In this document: positions 1 to 7,984 of the stretch, piece after piece | Numbering within the stretch: the first letter of the stretch is position 1 | Layout: each line of letters begins with the position of its first letter | NCBI RefSeq assembly: GCF_001660815.1 | Contig: NZ_LYMI01000008.1 | Coordinates: forward strand, 37,465-101,464 | DNA from: Xanthomonas nasturtii | GTDB taxonomy: Bacteria; Pseudomonadota; Gammaproteobacteria; Xanthomonadales; Xanthomonadaceae | Direction of reading: 5' to 3' | Length of the DNA stretch: 64,000 bases | Notes under the pieces: generated by a model | Seen by the model: the letters and a program-made list of their open reading frames with translations, nothing else | What the model was told of the DNA's origin: nothing | The model's database searches: none | Program-made: the position numbers and the translations under genes

Positions 1-113
1 GCTGCGCCCCATCGGGCCACTCGCCGGGAATCGCCAAGGCCCGTTGCGCTGCGCATAAACCATTCAAGGTGTGTCGCGGGCGTCTTTCCTCATCGCCGCT
101 ATGCTTGCTGCCA

Positions 114-389
114 ATGAACACCGCATCGCCTGAGAATCTGATGACGAGGCAAGGCACACAGCACGGCATCCCCTATACCGTGGTTGCCCGGCAGCTCGAA
201 CGCCACCGGGTGGTGTTGGAGATCTTGCAGGTGGATGGGCAGTCCGTGCCGTTGACCGGCTCGCCCACTTTCGGTTCGCTACAGGCCGCGCTGGATATCG
301 GCAGCAAGCTGGCCGAGCAATCCATCGGCGAACTGGTCAGAACGCAGGCGCTCGCGCACGCGACGCCGCCCGGCGGCGCTTCGGGTTAA
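114..389 (+). CDS. small hypothetical protein
   Basis: A 91-residue soluble protein with no signal peptide or membrane segment. I start it at the ATG at 114 because the residues before it in the longer open frame look like untranslated leader. The middle (residues about 15-75) has the alternating polar and hydrophobic pattern of a small alpha/beta fold, with VVARQLERHRVVLEI followed by an amphipathic helix around ALDIGSKLAEQSIGELV. I do not recognise the family. It stands alone at the edge of a decayed region and is probably a real small Xanthomonas gene, but function is unknown. Confidence 0.45.
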   Translation: MNTASPENLMTRQGTQHGIPYTVVARQLERHRVVLEILQVDGQSVPLTGSPTFGSLQAALDIGSKLAEQSIGELVRTQALAHATPPGGASG

Positions 390-841
390 CCCGTGGCTGG
401 TGGCGTCGTGCGATTGCTTGGTCGGTCAGGGCTGCGTTGTCGTGAACGGGGTGCCGCAGTCATCGGGCCATTGACCTTGCCGCAACCGGCGTCTTTGCAG
501 GGCGCAGCGTTTCAGCTGGTCACTGCAGCTTCGCCAGCGCTGCCTTGGCGCGCGTGCCCGCGGCCGCACCCACCCGCTGATCCAGTACCTGCGCCAGCGC
601 ATTGAGCTGCGCCACGCTGATGCCGATGTGCATGCTGATCTTCCGCATTGAGGCTGCGCGGGAAACATGAGCGGGTACCACGCCGCAGCTGTGCCCAGAC
701 GGAGAGGATGCTGCGTGAGAGAGGCAAGGAAAGACCCAACATGCGCGGGGTAGGTGTTTGATCCCAGGCTTTGATGGTGCGACGTCCCCCCGATTTTGAG
801 TAGCGCCGCAGTTTGGAGTCCAATTCCCTACCCGAAGAAGA
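390..841. other. gene-poor stretch before the IS3 remnant
   Basis: No intact gene. A 42-residue minus-strand frame at 520-648 starts with ATG and has a protein-like, Ala/Leu-rich composition (ending GTRAKAALAKLQ). It could be a decayed or small gene, but there is no clear ribosome binding site and I do not call it. The sequence around 780-840, just before the transposase frame, is probably the left end of the IS3-family element. Confidence 0.4.
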
Positions 842-1357
842 TTGGACGTGAAGAAGCGTTTTACTGACGAGCAGGTCATCGGCTTTCCGCGTGAGGCCGA
901 AAGCGGCGTGGCGATCAAGGACCTGTGCCGGCGCCATGGCTTCAGCGAGGCCTCCTATTACCTGTGGCGCAGCAAGTTTGGCGGGATGAGCGTGCCCGAT
1001 GCCAAGCGACTCAAGGACCTGTAGGCAGAGAACACACGCCTGAAGAAGCTGCTCGCCGAGCAGGTGTTCCAGAACGATCTGATCAAGGAGGCGCTGCAAA
1101 AAAAATGGTGAGCGCACCGGCGCGTCGTGCGCTGGTGCGCGAGTGGATCGGGCGAGGGGCCAGCGAGCGTGGCGCATTGGCCGCGATCGGCATGAGCGCC
1201 AGTGCGCTGCGCTATTGCCCGCGCGAGGACCGCAACGTTGCGCTACGCGAGCGCATCGTGGAACTGGCGCATCGCCACAAGCGCTACGGCGTGGGGATAA
1301 TCTATCTCAAACTCCGACAGGAAGGCCGCATCGTGAATTACAAACGTGTGGACGTCG
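842..1357 (+). pseudogene. IS3-family (IS407-like) transposase remnant, orfA plus truncated orfB
   Basis: OrfA begins at 842 with the helix-turn-helix typical of IS407-group OrfA (KKRFTDEQVIGF, then SGVAIKDLCRRHGFSEASYYLWR). It is interrupted by an in-frame TAG at 1022-1024, yet the frame continues recognisably beyond it (AENTRLKKLLAEQVFQNDLI) to about 1110. At 1098-1105 there is a run of eight A residues, the kind of slippery site IS3 elements use for -1 frameshifting into orfB. OrfB starts as expected (SAPARRALVREWIGRGASER) and reaches the conserved HKRYG and NYKRV segments, then stops matching near 1357, so the DDE catalytic core is missing. The break coincides with the start of the xopD cassette. 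Confidence 0.85.
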
Positions 1358-1379
1358 GCCAGGATTCCACCGAGAAAGC
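1351..1379 (+). repeat. degenerate inverted-repeat end left of xopD
   Basis: GTCGGCCAGGATTCC followed by CGAGAAAG resembles, with small gaps, the terminal repeat seen at 3917 (GTCGGCAGGAATCC then GTGAAAAAG). Orientation places the interior to the right. It sits exactly where orfB of the IS3 remnant breaks off. It is therefore a plausible left end of the cassette that carries xopD, pairing with the end at 4007. The match is imperfect and was found by eye. Confidence 0.4.
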
Positions 1380-1505
1380 GAGCGATTCTCGCCAGACCGC
1401 GACACGGGAAGATCGCTGCCGAGGAAGACTATTCGCTCTTAGCGATTTAATTACATCGGGAATGCCCAATAATATCAATCCCCACCGGACTTTTCATTTT
1501 AAATA

Positions 1506-3896
1506 ATGGACGCACTATTTAATTTTGACTATAAAAAATATCGCGGAATGACGGAGGCGGCGGATAATCATCGCAATTCTCCGCCCCCTGAAGAACACAG
1601 GGAAAACCACGGCACGGGTTATAACATGCATCCGCTGCTTGAATCCCTCCCGCGAAGAAATCCCACGCAAGTGCATGCCGATGGCTCGGTCCATCGGATG
1701 CGGGCAGCCGCGCCGACCTCCGAAACCCATATAGATTACTCAAAAATGTTAGAACTCATCGGCGCCTATGGCGATGACAAAAACATGCGCGAGCTACAAA
1801 AAAGATTTCATGGTTTTTCTCGCTTTTTGACGGTCAGCGGCCTGTCACATATAAGTGGCAAGCAGATGCTTCAGGAACTGAATGAAGATCAACGCGACCA
1901 AGTCATACATCAAATAATAAGACGAATTGAGCATTCTGCGGATCCTGAATATCGAGAAATTGCGCTGAGCCGACTGGAGACGCAGTGCAGTCGAAACATT
2001 GTGCTGAGCCCATGGGCCTTGGATCGCATTGCCCAAGCCAAAGCCAAAGCTGAAACCGAAACCAATGCCAAAGCCAAAACCACGGCCAAAGCCAAAGCCA
2101 AAACCGAAACCACAGCCAAAGCCAAAGCCAAAGCCATGGCCAAAGCCAAAGCTGAAGCCATAGACGTAGCCCAACGCAAGGTCAAAGAAATTATAGAATA
2201 TCTGCCAATATATGAAGCATTAGGGAAAGTGCCACCGGCTCTGGTATTCTCTAATTACATGCATGTTGATGGCTCATTTGGCAAGACGCTACGTAACATC
2301 CTTCCATACATCACCCCAGATCAGAAGAAAAGATTTGATCTAGCAAGCGAGAGGCGCAAACTGGCCTTGGCCGCTCAGAGCAAGCCTCTAAAAGGCGTAT
2401 TCCGGACCCTCCATCAAAACCCAGATTTGCTTCTTGAAATTTCAATCAAATTCAGAAATAGATCGTACAGAATCGAAAATGCAAGAAGCGGATATTTATC
2501 ACAAGCAAGGCTGGAAGAAATGGTCGACCAGGAAACCGGCGAACTGACTCGTCTGGGTGAAGCAGTGATCTCAGGAGCATCCCAGGGCATCCAGACAGCA
2601 ATTCGCGCCAACTTCAGAATGCGTTATCAACAACCGGATCTGCCTCCAAACAGCCACCTTCAGGCCTTCCATCGGCCAGAAGAAACGTGGCATCCCGACA
2701 CTCCGGCGGGTTCTTCCTATTCGTCCTATTCGTCCCTGTTGCCGCCCACCCCCTATGGCGGTTGGCCGCAGAACGCATCAGGTGAGTGGCATCCCGACAC
2801 TCCGGCGGGTTCTTCCTATTCTTCCTATTCGTCCCTGTTGCCGCCCACCCCCTATGGCGGATGGCCGCAGAACGCATCAGGTGAGTGGCATCCCGATACT
2901 CCAGCGGGTTCTTCCTATTCTTCCTATTCGTCCCTGTTGCCGCCCACACCCTATGGCGGATGGCCGCAGAACGCATCAGGTGAGTGGCATCCCGATACTC
3001 CAGCGGGTTCTTCCTATCCTGCATGGCCAGCCCAGCCCGAAGCATTGAGTTCCACCTTCGATGATCTCGAGTCCTTGGACAATAGGCAGAACTATTATTA
3101 TCGCGAATTCGACATCAACACCCCCCATGAAGAAGATGAGCCGTGGGACTACGGCACGCAGACTCCCGTGGGGCACTCGGCCATGAGTCCCGAGAGGATC
3201 GATGTGGACAATCTGCCGTCGCCCCAGGACGTCCCAGACTCCGAGCTTCCTCCAGTGACCGCCACTTCGTGGCTGCAAGATGGACATTTGCGCGCCTACA
3301 CCGACGACCTCGCTCGCCGATTGCAAGGGCAGCCCAATGCCCATTTACTCCACTTTGCCGACTCGCAGGTGGTGACCATGCTGAGCTCCACAGATCCAGA
3401 CCAACAGGCCCGCGCACGGCGCCTTCTTGTCGGAGACGAAGCCCCGCCTATCGTGTTCCTGCCGATCAATCAGCCCAACTTTCATTGGTCACTCCTCGTC
3501 GTCGACCGTCGCGACAAGGGCGCTGTCGCAGCCTACTACTACGATTCCATGGCACAGACGCAGCCACAGCAACGCTACCTTGCCGACATGGCGGCCTACC
3601 ACCTTGGCCTTGATCATGAGCAAACTCAGGAAATGCCCACCGCGATACAGCAGGACGGTTATTCCTGCGGCGATCATGTGCTGACCGGAATGGAGACGCT
3701 GGCTCACAGGGTGATCGACGGCACGTTCGACTCTGCGGACGGCAGAAACTTGAGCGAAATCGAACCCGACTGCAGGATGATCAGGGATCGTCTTGTCCAA
3801 GCGGACCAAGCTCCAGCAGAAAGCAGCGTCAGGCAAGTTTCCGAACGATCCAACGAACAGAAAAAAAAGAAAAGCAAGTGGTGGAAAAAGTTCTAG
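1506..3896 (+). CDS. xopD: XopD/PsvA-type type III effector, C48 (Ulp1) SUMO protease
   Basis: A 796-residue protein whose last 200 residues form a Ulp1/C48 cysteine protease. The catalytic triad is visible as His660 (NFHWSLLVV), Asp680 (YYYDSM) and Cys721 (DGYSCGDHV). Family knowledge: XopD is delivered by type III secretion into the plant nucleus, removes SUMO from host proteins and represses transcription. Before the protease lie a polar, Ser/Pro-rich N terminus suited to secretion, an Ala-Lys low-complexity helix (176-218), a globular stretch to about 390, and three 33-residue tandem repeats plus a partial one (394-504). DINTP at 536-540 resembles a DLNx(1-2)P EAR repression motif with Leu replaced by Ile. 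The start has no strong ribosome binding site, so it may differ. The 5' half is AT-rich relative to neighbours, which suggests transfer. A TTCGC half of a PIP box occurs at 1432-1436 without a proper second half. Confidence 0.88.
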   Translation: MDALFNFDYKKYRGMTEAADNHRNSPPPEEHRENHGTGYNMHPLLESLPRRNPTQVHADGSVHRMRAAAPTSETHIDYSKMLELIGAYGDDKNMRELQKRFHGFSRFLTVSGLSHISGKQMLQELNEDQRDQVIHQIIRRIEHSADPEYREIALSRLETQCSRNIVLSPWALDRIAQAKAKAETETNAKAKTTAKAKAKTETTAKAKAKAMAKAKAEAIDVAQRKVKEIIEYLPIYEALGKVPPALVFSNYMHVDGSFGKTLRNILPYITPDQKKRFDLASERRKLALAAQSKPLKGVFRTLHQNPDLLLEISIKFRNRSYRIENARSGYLSQARLEEMVDQETGELTRLGEAVISGASQGIQTAIRANFRMRYQQPDLPPNSHLQAFHRPEETWHPDTPAGSSYSSYSSLLPPTPYGGWPQNASGEWHPDTPAGSSYSSYSSLLPPTPYGGWPQNASGEWHPDTPAGSSYSSYSSLLPPTPYGGWPQNASGEWHPDTPAGSSYPAWPAQPEALSSTFDDLESLDNRQNYYYREFDINTPHEEDEPWDYGTQTPVGHSAMSPERIDVDNLPSPQDVPDSELPPVTATSWLQDGHLRAYTDDLARRLQGQPNAHLLHFADSQVVTMLSSTDPDQQARARRLLVGDEAPPIVFLPINQPNFHWSLLVVDRRDKGAVAAYYYDSMAQTQPQQRYLADMAAYHLGLDHEQTQEMPTAIQQDGYSCGDHVLTGMETLAHRVIDGTFDSADGRNLSEIEPDCRMIRDRLVQADQAPAESSVRQVSERSNEQKKKKSKWWKKF
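2031..2159 (+). repeat. hexanucleotide GCCAAA-type repeat tract inside xopD
   Basis: About 43 codons built mostly from GCC AAA units with GAA/ACC variants. They encode an Ala-Lys(-Glu-Thr) low-complexity segment (residues 176-218 of XopD). Units of six bases keep the frame when copy number changes, so the length of this predicted charged helix can vary between strains. Confidence 0.85.
2685..3017 (+). repeat. 99-bp tandem repeats in xopD (three and one third copies)
   Basis: Copies start at 2685, 2784 and 2883, each 99 bp, with a partial fourth at 2982. Each encodes 33 residues beginning WHPDTPAGSS and including SLLPPTPYGGWPQN. Copies differ by only a few bases, which indicates recent duplication. 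The protein repeat is Ser/Tyr/Pro/Gly-rich and likely disordered. It lies between the central region and the protease domain. Confidence 0.93.
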
Positions 3897-3916
3897 CAAT
3901 TTGACCATCGGCGATA

Positions 3917-3977
3917 GAGGGTCGGCAGGAATCCGTGAAAAAGTTCTTGCCAGACAGAAAGTTAGCTCACTTTGGGG
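3917..3977 (+). repeat. inverted-repeat end, interior to the right
   Basis: Begins GAGGGTCGGCAGGAATCCG, 21 bp after the xopD stop, and runs to GTTAGCTCACTTTGGGG. Over about 61 bp it matches the reverse complement of 6225-6287 at roughly three quarters of positions, including an exact GTTAGCTCACTTT block. The GAGGG-type terminus and length fit ends of Tn3-family derived cassettes in Xanthomonas. Confidence 0.75.
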
Positions 3978-4007
3978 TAGCTTTTTACGCGAATCCTGCC
4001 GACCCTC
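3957..4007 (-). repeat. inverted-repeat end, interior to the left
   Basis: Its reverse complement begins GAGGGTCGGCAGGATTCGCG and continues TAAAAAGC. It therefore repeats the first 27 bases or so of the end at 3917 in the opposite orientation, and overlaps it around 3957-3977. The two ends together make a 91-bp near-palindrome (3917-4007). This end would serve as the right boundary of the xopD cassette. The KfrA-like reading frame is entered directly at its outer edge. Confidence 0.7.
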
Positions 4008-4895
4008 AAGGTCGCCATCGGCGACGCGCTGCAGGATCTGGTCAGCCGCCTAGCCGAGCGATTGCACGCCGGGGCCGACACGGTCGTGGCGCAGGCGCAG
4101 GCGCGCTTCCAGGCGCAGCTCCAAGAGCGTACCCAAGCGCTGGAGCAGGCCCGACACGAGGCTGGCTCGCTCACGACGCAGTTGCAGCGCTGCGAAACCG
4201 CACTGCAGGCCGAACGCGAGGCGAGCGACGCCGCCAGGAGCGAGTTGGCCAGCCGCACCACCGAACTGACCCAACTGCAGGAGCGGATCGCGGGCCTCGC
4301 GGCGCGATTGGCCGAGCACGAACGTCATGCCCATTCGCTGGAGCACAAGCACGAGCATGCCAGGGAAGCCCTGGAGCACTACCGGACTTCCGTGAGAGAC
4401 CAGCGCGAGCAGGAGCAGCGTCGGCACGCGCACCAGGTGCAGGAGTTGCAGGTCGCCCTGCGGCAGGCCAACGAGGCCTTGACCGCCAAGAACCACGACC
4501 TGATGCAGCTCAACCGCGACAATGGCCAGTGGCTGGAACGCCAGACCCGGCTGGAGCGGGAACTGGCGCAGGCACGCCAGCGGGCCGACGCCCAGCAACG
4601 CGAGCGCGACGCGCTGCGCCTGACGGCTGCCGAGCACCAAGCCCTGCAGGCGCGCTGGACCCAAGATGCCCACGCGCTGGAAGGCGTGCGCGCCGAACTG
4701 GCTGCGGCACGGACCGAGCTGGTCGAAGAGCGCCAGCGCCGGGAACACGCCGAGGCGGATACCTTGCGGGCCACAGTACGTCTGAGCACGCTGGAACGAC
4801 TCCTGGCGCAGCTGCGGCCAGCGCGCCCGGTTGGCCAACAAGTAACGTCTGGGAAGGACGAAACCTCCCCAGACGCAAATAGTCAGTTGCTTTGA
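3981..4895 (+). pseudogene. 5'-truncated KfrA-like DNA-binding/coiled-coil protein
   Basis: The open frame has no ATG near its 5' end. It emerges from the inverted repeat at 4007, with a TTG at 4062 as the first usable start codon. From about 4005 it encodes TLKVAIGDALQDLVSRLAER and then more than 200 residues of almost uninterrupted Gln/Arg/Glu/Ala coiled coil. KfrA-type proteins have an N-terminal helix-turn-helix followed by a segment like this and a long coiled coil. Here the N-terminal DNA-binding part is absent, which is why I call it truncated by the cassette boundary. It ends 13 bp inside the convergent gene at 4883. Whether the coiled coil is still translated is unknown. Confidence 0.6.
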
Positions 4896-5923
4896 GGAAA
4901 GCTAATGCCGGGCGAAGCGCCACCAAAGGTGGTGCAACTACCGCGCGTCAGGTTGTTCTGCTCGAATGTCCGGCCGGCATTGCCCAGGCAAGTCGGGGCA
5001 TTTGTCGTACCATCGTTTACGGCTACGTTTACCGTGACGTGCGAGCCGCGATTAAACGACACCGTCTGAGTTGTGGCTCCGTTGCCGAAGATGTTGAATT
5101 CGGTCAGGCGCCAGATCTTATTGATATCCACCGTGGAGGCGCGCTGACTCACGCTGTAGGCCCTTCCGTTCACCGAGAACGACACGGTATCCACGCCCCC
5201 CGAGGTCGCAGAACCGGTCAGCTTGACCCCAGCGATGCCCGAAACTGGTACCAGAGGCACTCGCACCGATTCGCTGTTAATCAGGCAAGCGTTGCCTTCG
5301 TAGGCATCCCAGCCGGACGGGCAACCCGCCGCATCGTATTCCGATGTACTGTCCGCATATACCCAGCTTTCAATGAAGATAATCGGGTCAAAGCCATTAC
5401 TTGAGTCTTCGTCGGCGTCGCTGGAGTAGACGTACTGTTGCCAGGTCTTGCATGAAGAAAAACCGAACTGCGCGCAAGCGGCGGGGTTGCTGTCGCTGTC
5501 GGTATTGATTTGCAGCGAGTATTGAACCACCCCAGTGGTCACGCCGCTTACGCTCGGGAACGAACCGACGGCTGAGTGGGTGAGCCTGCCCGTGCGTGCA
5601 GCGTAGTCATCGCCATTGCCGGTGATGAGCGCGCGGTTGCCGGTGGTGGTGGTACGAACGTTGCCGCTGGCAATGCGTCGTGGCTTCATAACCAACTTCG
5701 GCGGTGCGCCACAGCGTACCGCCTGCCACCCCATGTCCGGAAACGTCGAGCTAAAGCAGCCCTCCATTGCCGGAGCCTCGTGCTTGAGCGTAGTTTCCCA
5801 TGCAGACATAGCCTCGGCACGGCCAGTATTGTTTATTGTAGCGACCTGCGCCGCTGCACCCGCGCTAACAATGCTTCCAACGTTGCATGTGCCAAGCATG
5901 GATTTCGCTTTAAATTTTCTCAC
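4883..5923 (-). CDS. predicted secreted protein, unknown function
   Basis: A 346-residue protein with a basic N terminus (MRKFKAKSM) and a small-residue stretch ending near GAAAQVA that looks like a Sec signal peptide, though the hydrophobic core is short. The mature part is rich in Ser, Thr, Gly and Asn and has several Cys residues (for example near FSSCKTW and AAGCPSGW), as expected for an exported disulfide-bonded beta-rich protein. I do not recognise a catalytic motif. A GAAGAAAC ribosome binding site precedes the start. It occupies most of the 2.4-kb cassette, so it is likely the passenger gene. A secreted plant-interaction protein is one possibility, but this is inference. Confidence 0.65.
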   Translation of the reverse strand: MRKFKAKSMLGTCNVGSIVSAGAAAQVATINNTGRAEAMSAWETTLKHEAPAMEGCFSSTFPDMGWQAVRCGAPPKLVMKPRRIASGNVRTTTTGNRALITGNGDDYAARTGRLTHSAVGSFPSVSGVTTGVVQYSLQINTDSDSNPAACAQFGFSSCKTWQQYVYSSDADEDSSNGFDPIIFIESWVYADSTSEYDAAGCPSGWDAYEGNACLINSESVRVPLVPVSGIAGVKLTGSATSGGVDTVSFSVNGRAYSVSQRASTVDINKIWRLTEFNIFGNGATTQTVSFNRGSHVTVNVAVNDGTTNAPTCLGNAGRTFEQNNLTRGSCTTFGGASPGISFPQSN

Positions 5924-6224
5924 GTTGTTTCTTCTGGCTTGATAGTTAAATCACTGTAAATTTTTAGTGATTTTTGCGACGCACCGAACCGGAAGTAATA
6001 GCCGTATTGGAGAAGATTTGCTTCTAGGCAAACGCATTACTGCGTCCTCGATCACAATCATAAGATGACGCGAGACCAGTGCTAAACCGCCAAGCGGGCA
6101 GGTCGCGGTTAAGCATGCACGCGTGCCAGCTCGGTCAGGCGTGGCAGCGCGGGCGCTGGAGCTGGGGCATCGGACCAGACGGCATGCGGAGTGCCGGAAG
6201 CCGGGGCGGCTCACCGGCTTACAT

Positions 6225-6287
6225 CCCCAAAAAGTGAGCTAACTCGCTGTCAGTAAAGGTCTTTTACACGAATCCCTGCTGTCCCTT
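6225..6287 (-). repeat. inverted-repeat end closing the 2.4-kb cassette
   Basis: Reverse complement begins AAGGGACAGCAGGGATTCGT, passes through TGACAGCGAGTTAGCTCAC and ends TTTTTGGGG. It pairs with 3917-3977. The outermost base differs (A instead of G). Confidence 0.72.
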
Positions 6288-6346
6288 AATCCTGCCGGAC
6301 ACGATGGCGCCAGCCGCCGACCAGGCGGCTGGCGCCATCGTCCGGA

Positions 6347-7462
6347 TCAACGCGCCTCGAATGCCCCCAGGTCCGGTGCACGCCCGTTGAAGGCCTCACC
6401 GGTATCGGCACCGGCGTCGATCAACGCGCTGCCCGGTGCCAGGGTGGCGAAGGTGATGATGGGTAGGTCGCCGTTGGCCTGGCGCGGACGCATGAGCTGG
6501 CGCTCGTCCAGGCTGACGAACTCGCCTGCACTGACGACAAGGGGAAGATTGAACGAATTGCGGCCGATATCGTTCTCGCTCGCAGACCCCAGGTTGATCA
6601 TTTCGATGCGCGTTCCGAATCCCAGGTTATTGGCCAGATGGTGGTCGTATCCAGGCACGTCGGTGAGGTTGTCGCTCAAGGTGGATTGCATGTCGTAGTT
6701 GGCGCGGCCGTTCTTGATCGATGTGTTGCTGATCCACTCCTGCCCACCGATGTGGTGATTGGCGTAGAGGCCGTTGGATCGATTGCCCACTGCCAGATTC
6801 AACCGCACGATATGGCGCGGCACCGGCTTGGGATAATCGCTTCCGTTGCGGCCGTAGCCGCCTGCCTTGAAGCCTGCGCCATTGCCCAGCGGGGGTGAAT
6901 GCGCTGTCGTACCCGTTGTAGAACGACCAGTTGCGTTGCAGGGTCACTGCGGCAGCGGCATTGATCAGGTCGAAGCCATCGTCGCTGTTGAACCATGCGC
7001 GGCTGCCTTCGATGAGGTTTCCGGTGCTTCCCGCAAGCGTCGGGCGCACGCCGAAACCACCACCTCGAATCCGCGAAAGACGCAGTTGTTGCTGGCCACC
7101 CGGAATGCGGCCACGCGCAGGCCGGTGGGCGTCACCGCAGAGAAGTCGAACACCGGCCGCTCGTTGGCGACGTTGACATAGGCGATGCCGGGCTTGGTGA
7201 TCTCGTTGACCACGGCGTAGGGCTGCCGCACCATGCTGATGTTGGCGCTGGTCAGGCGATAGGTGCCGCCGCGCAGGTAGACGGTATCGCCACTGGACGC
7301 GGCGGCCTGCGCAGCCATCACGCTGGCAAAGGGGGCGGCGCGGGTGCCGGGATTGCCGTCGTTGCCGGTGGGCGCGACGTACCAGTCGGCGGCCACGGCC
7401 GTGCACGGCGGCACGCAGGCGGCAACGGCGATCACCACGATGGTGCAAAGAGAGATGTTCAT
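6347..7462 (-). pseudogene. family-9 pectate lyase-like gene, broken by two frameshifts
   Basis: Start ATG at 7462 follows GGGACATCCG. The N terminus is a signal peptide (CTIVVIAVAACVPPCTAVAA) then DWYVAPTGNDGNPGTRAAPF and a right-handed beta-helix pattern (GDTVYLRGGTYRL, NNCVFRGFEVV). Near 7050 one base is missing (GTGGTGGTTTCGG). Reading moves one frame to GVRPTLAGSTGNLIEGSRAW and SDDGFDL, the PL9 signature region. Near 6890 one extra G (GCTGGGCAATGG) restores the original frame, which runs through HHIGGQEWISNTSIKNG to the end. The two shifts compensate, but the shifted segment and in-frame stops prevent a full product. The intact protein would be about 370 residues, secreted, cleaving polygalacturonate by beta-elimination. 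Sequencing error is the alternative explanation. Confidence 0.75.
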
Positions 7463-7616
7463 CGGATGTCCCTGGTGTACTGCATGAACGTGGCTGCTTG
7501 CCGCCCTTGACCCGGCGTGGCGCAAGCCGCGAGTCGCGCAGCCTGCGGGAACCGGTTTGCGCTCGCCAGTGGTCGTGCTCGGTTCTGCTACGGCGGTTGA
7601 CGTTTCGATGTGCCGC

Positions 7617-7910
7617 GACGCAGAAGTGTGCAAACGAGACATAGGTATCTGGATCATGGACTACCTGCTCACACCGATCGCACCGCAGCGGCTGGCCCAG
7701 GCGATCCAGAAGCGGGGCGACGCAGCCGCCGTCATCGCATGCTGCATCGGCGTGCGTGCGAGATGCAGCTGCGTTGCACAGGCTGACGCGGCCCGCGGTC
7801 GTGCCGACACGCTTCCACGGAATCGGGCCCGACAGCGCGCACATGTGTTGCGATCACTCGACCCACACCAGATGCACACGGCCGCGCAGGCTGAAGGCAT
7901 GAATCGTTGC
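7617..7910 (+). pseudogene. possible remnant of a LytTR-type response regulator
   Basis: One frame reads IMDYLLTPIAPQRLAQAIQ, which matches the C-terminal end of receiver domains (DYLLKP...RL..A). Downstream, AHVLRSLDPHQMHTAAQAEG loosely resembles the beta strands of a LytTR DNA-binding domain. Nothing before about 7617 or between the two segments looks coding, and no complete gene can be assembled. The rest of 7463-7984 holds nothing else I can support. Confidence 0.3.
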
Positions 7911-7984
7911 ATTATCACGCTCCTCATCACATGCAAGCTGGCAGCATCGGGGCACGTTTCGCCATTGCCCCCACTGAGTCTGCT

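Larger units (their letters stand above)
1351..4007 (+). mobile_element. putative Tn3-type mobile insertion cassette carrying xopD
   Basis: The segment between the degenerate repeat at 1351 and the oppositely oriented repeat ending at 4007 (ending CTGCCGACCCTC) holds only xopD. Its 5' half is clearly richer in A and T than the flanking chromosome. Effector genes in Xanthomonas are known to be carried by transposase-less cassettes bounded by Tn3-family (TnXax1-like) repeats, and the arrangement fits that. No 5-bp target duplication is visible at the ends. The left boundary is the weaker one. Confidence 0.4.
3917..6287. mobile_element. 2.4-kb cassette bounded by about 61-63-bp imperfect inverted repeats
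   Basis: The ends at 3917-3977 and 6225-6287 are inverted copies of each other. Between them are a 5'-truncated KfrA-like gene and one predicted secreted-protein gene transcribed towards it. No transposase or resolvase is present, so mobility would depend on a Tn3-type transposase elsewhere. Flanking pentamers (CGATA left, AATCC right) do not match, so either the duplication has decayed or the ends derive from separate events. Confidence 0.6.

Noticed and set aside
1432..1456. TTCGC upstream of xopD as a PIP box
   Set aside because: The second half at the 15-base spacing reads TACAT, matching only two of five positions of TTCGB. Only a half-site can be claimed.
5951..6214. Minus-strand 87-codon frame between the secreted-protein gene and the repeat
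   Set aside because: Arg/Pro/Cys-rich composition typical of a high-GC chance frame; no family or ribosome binding site.
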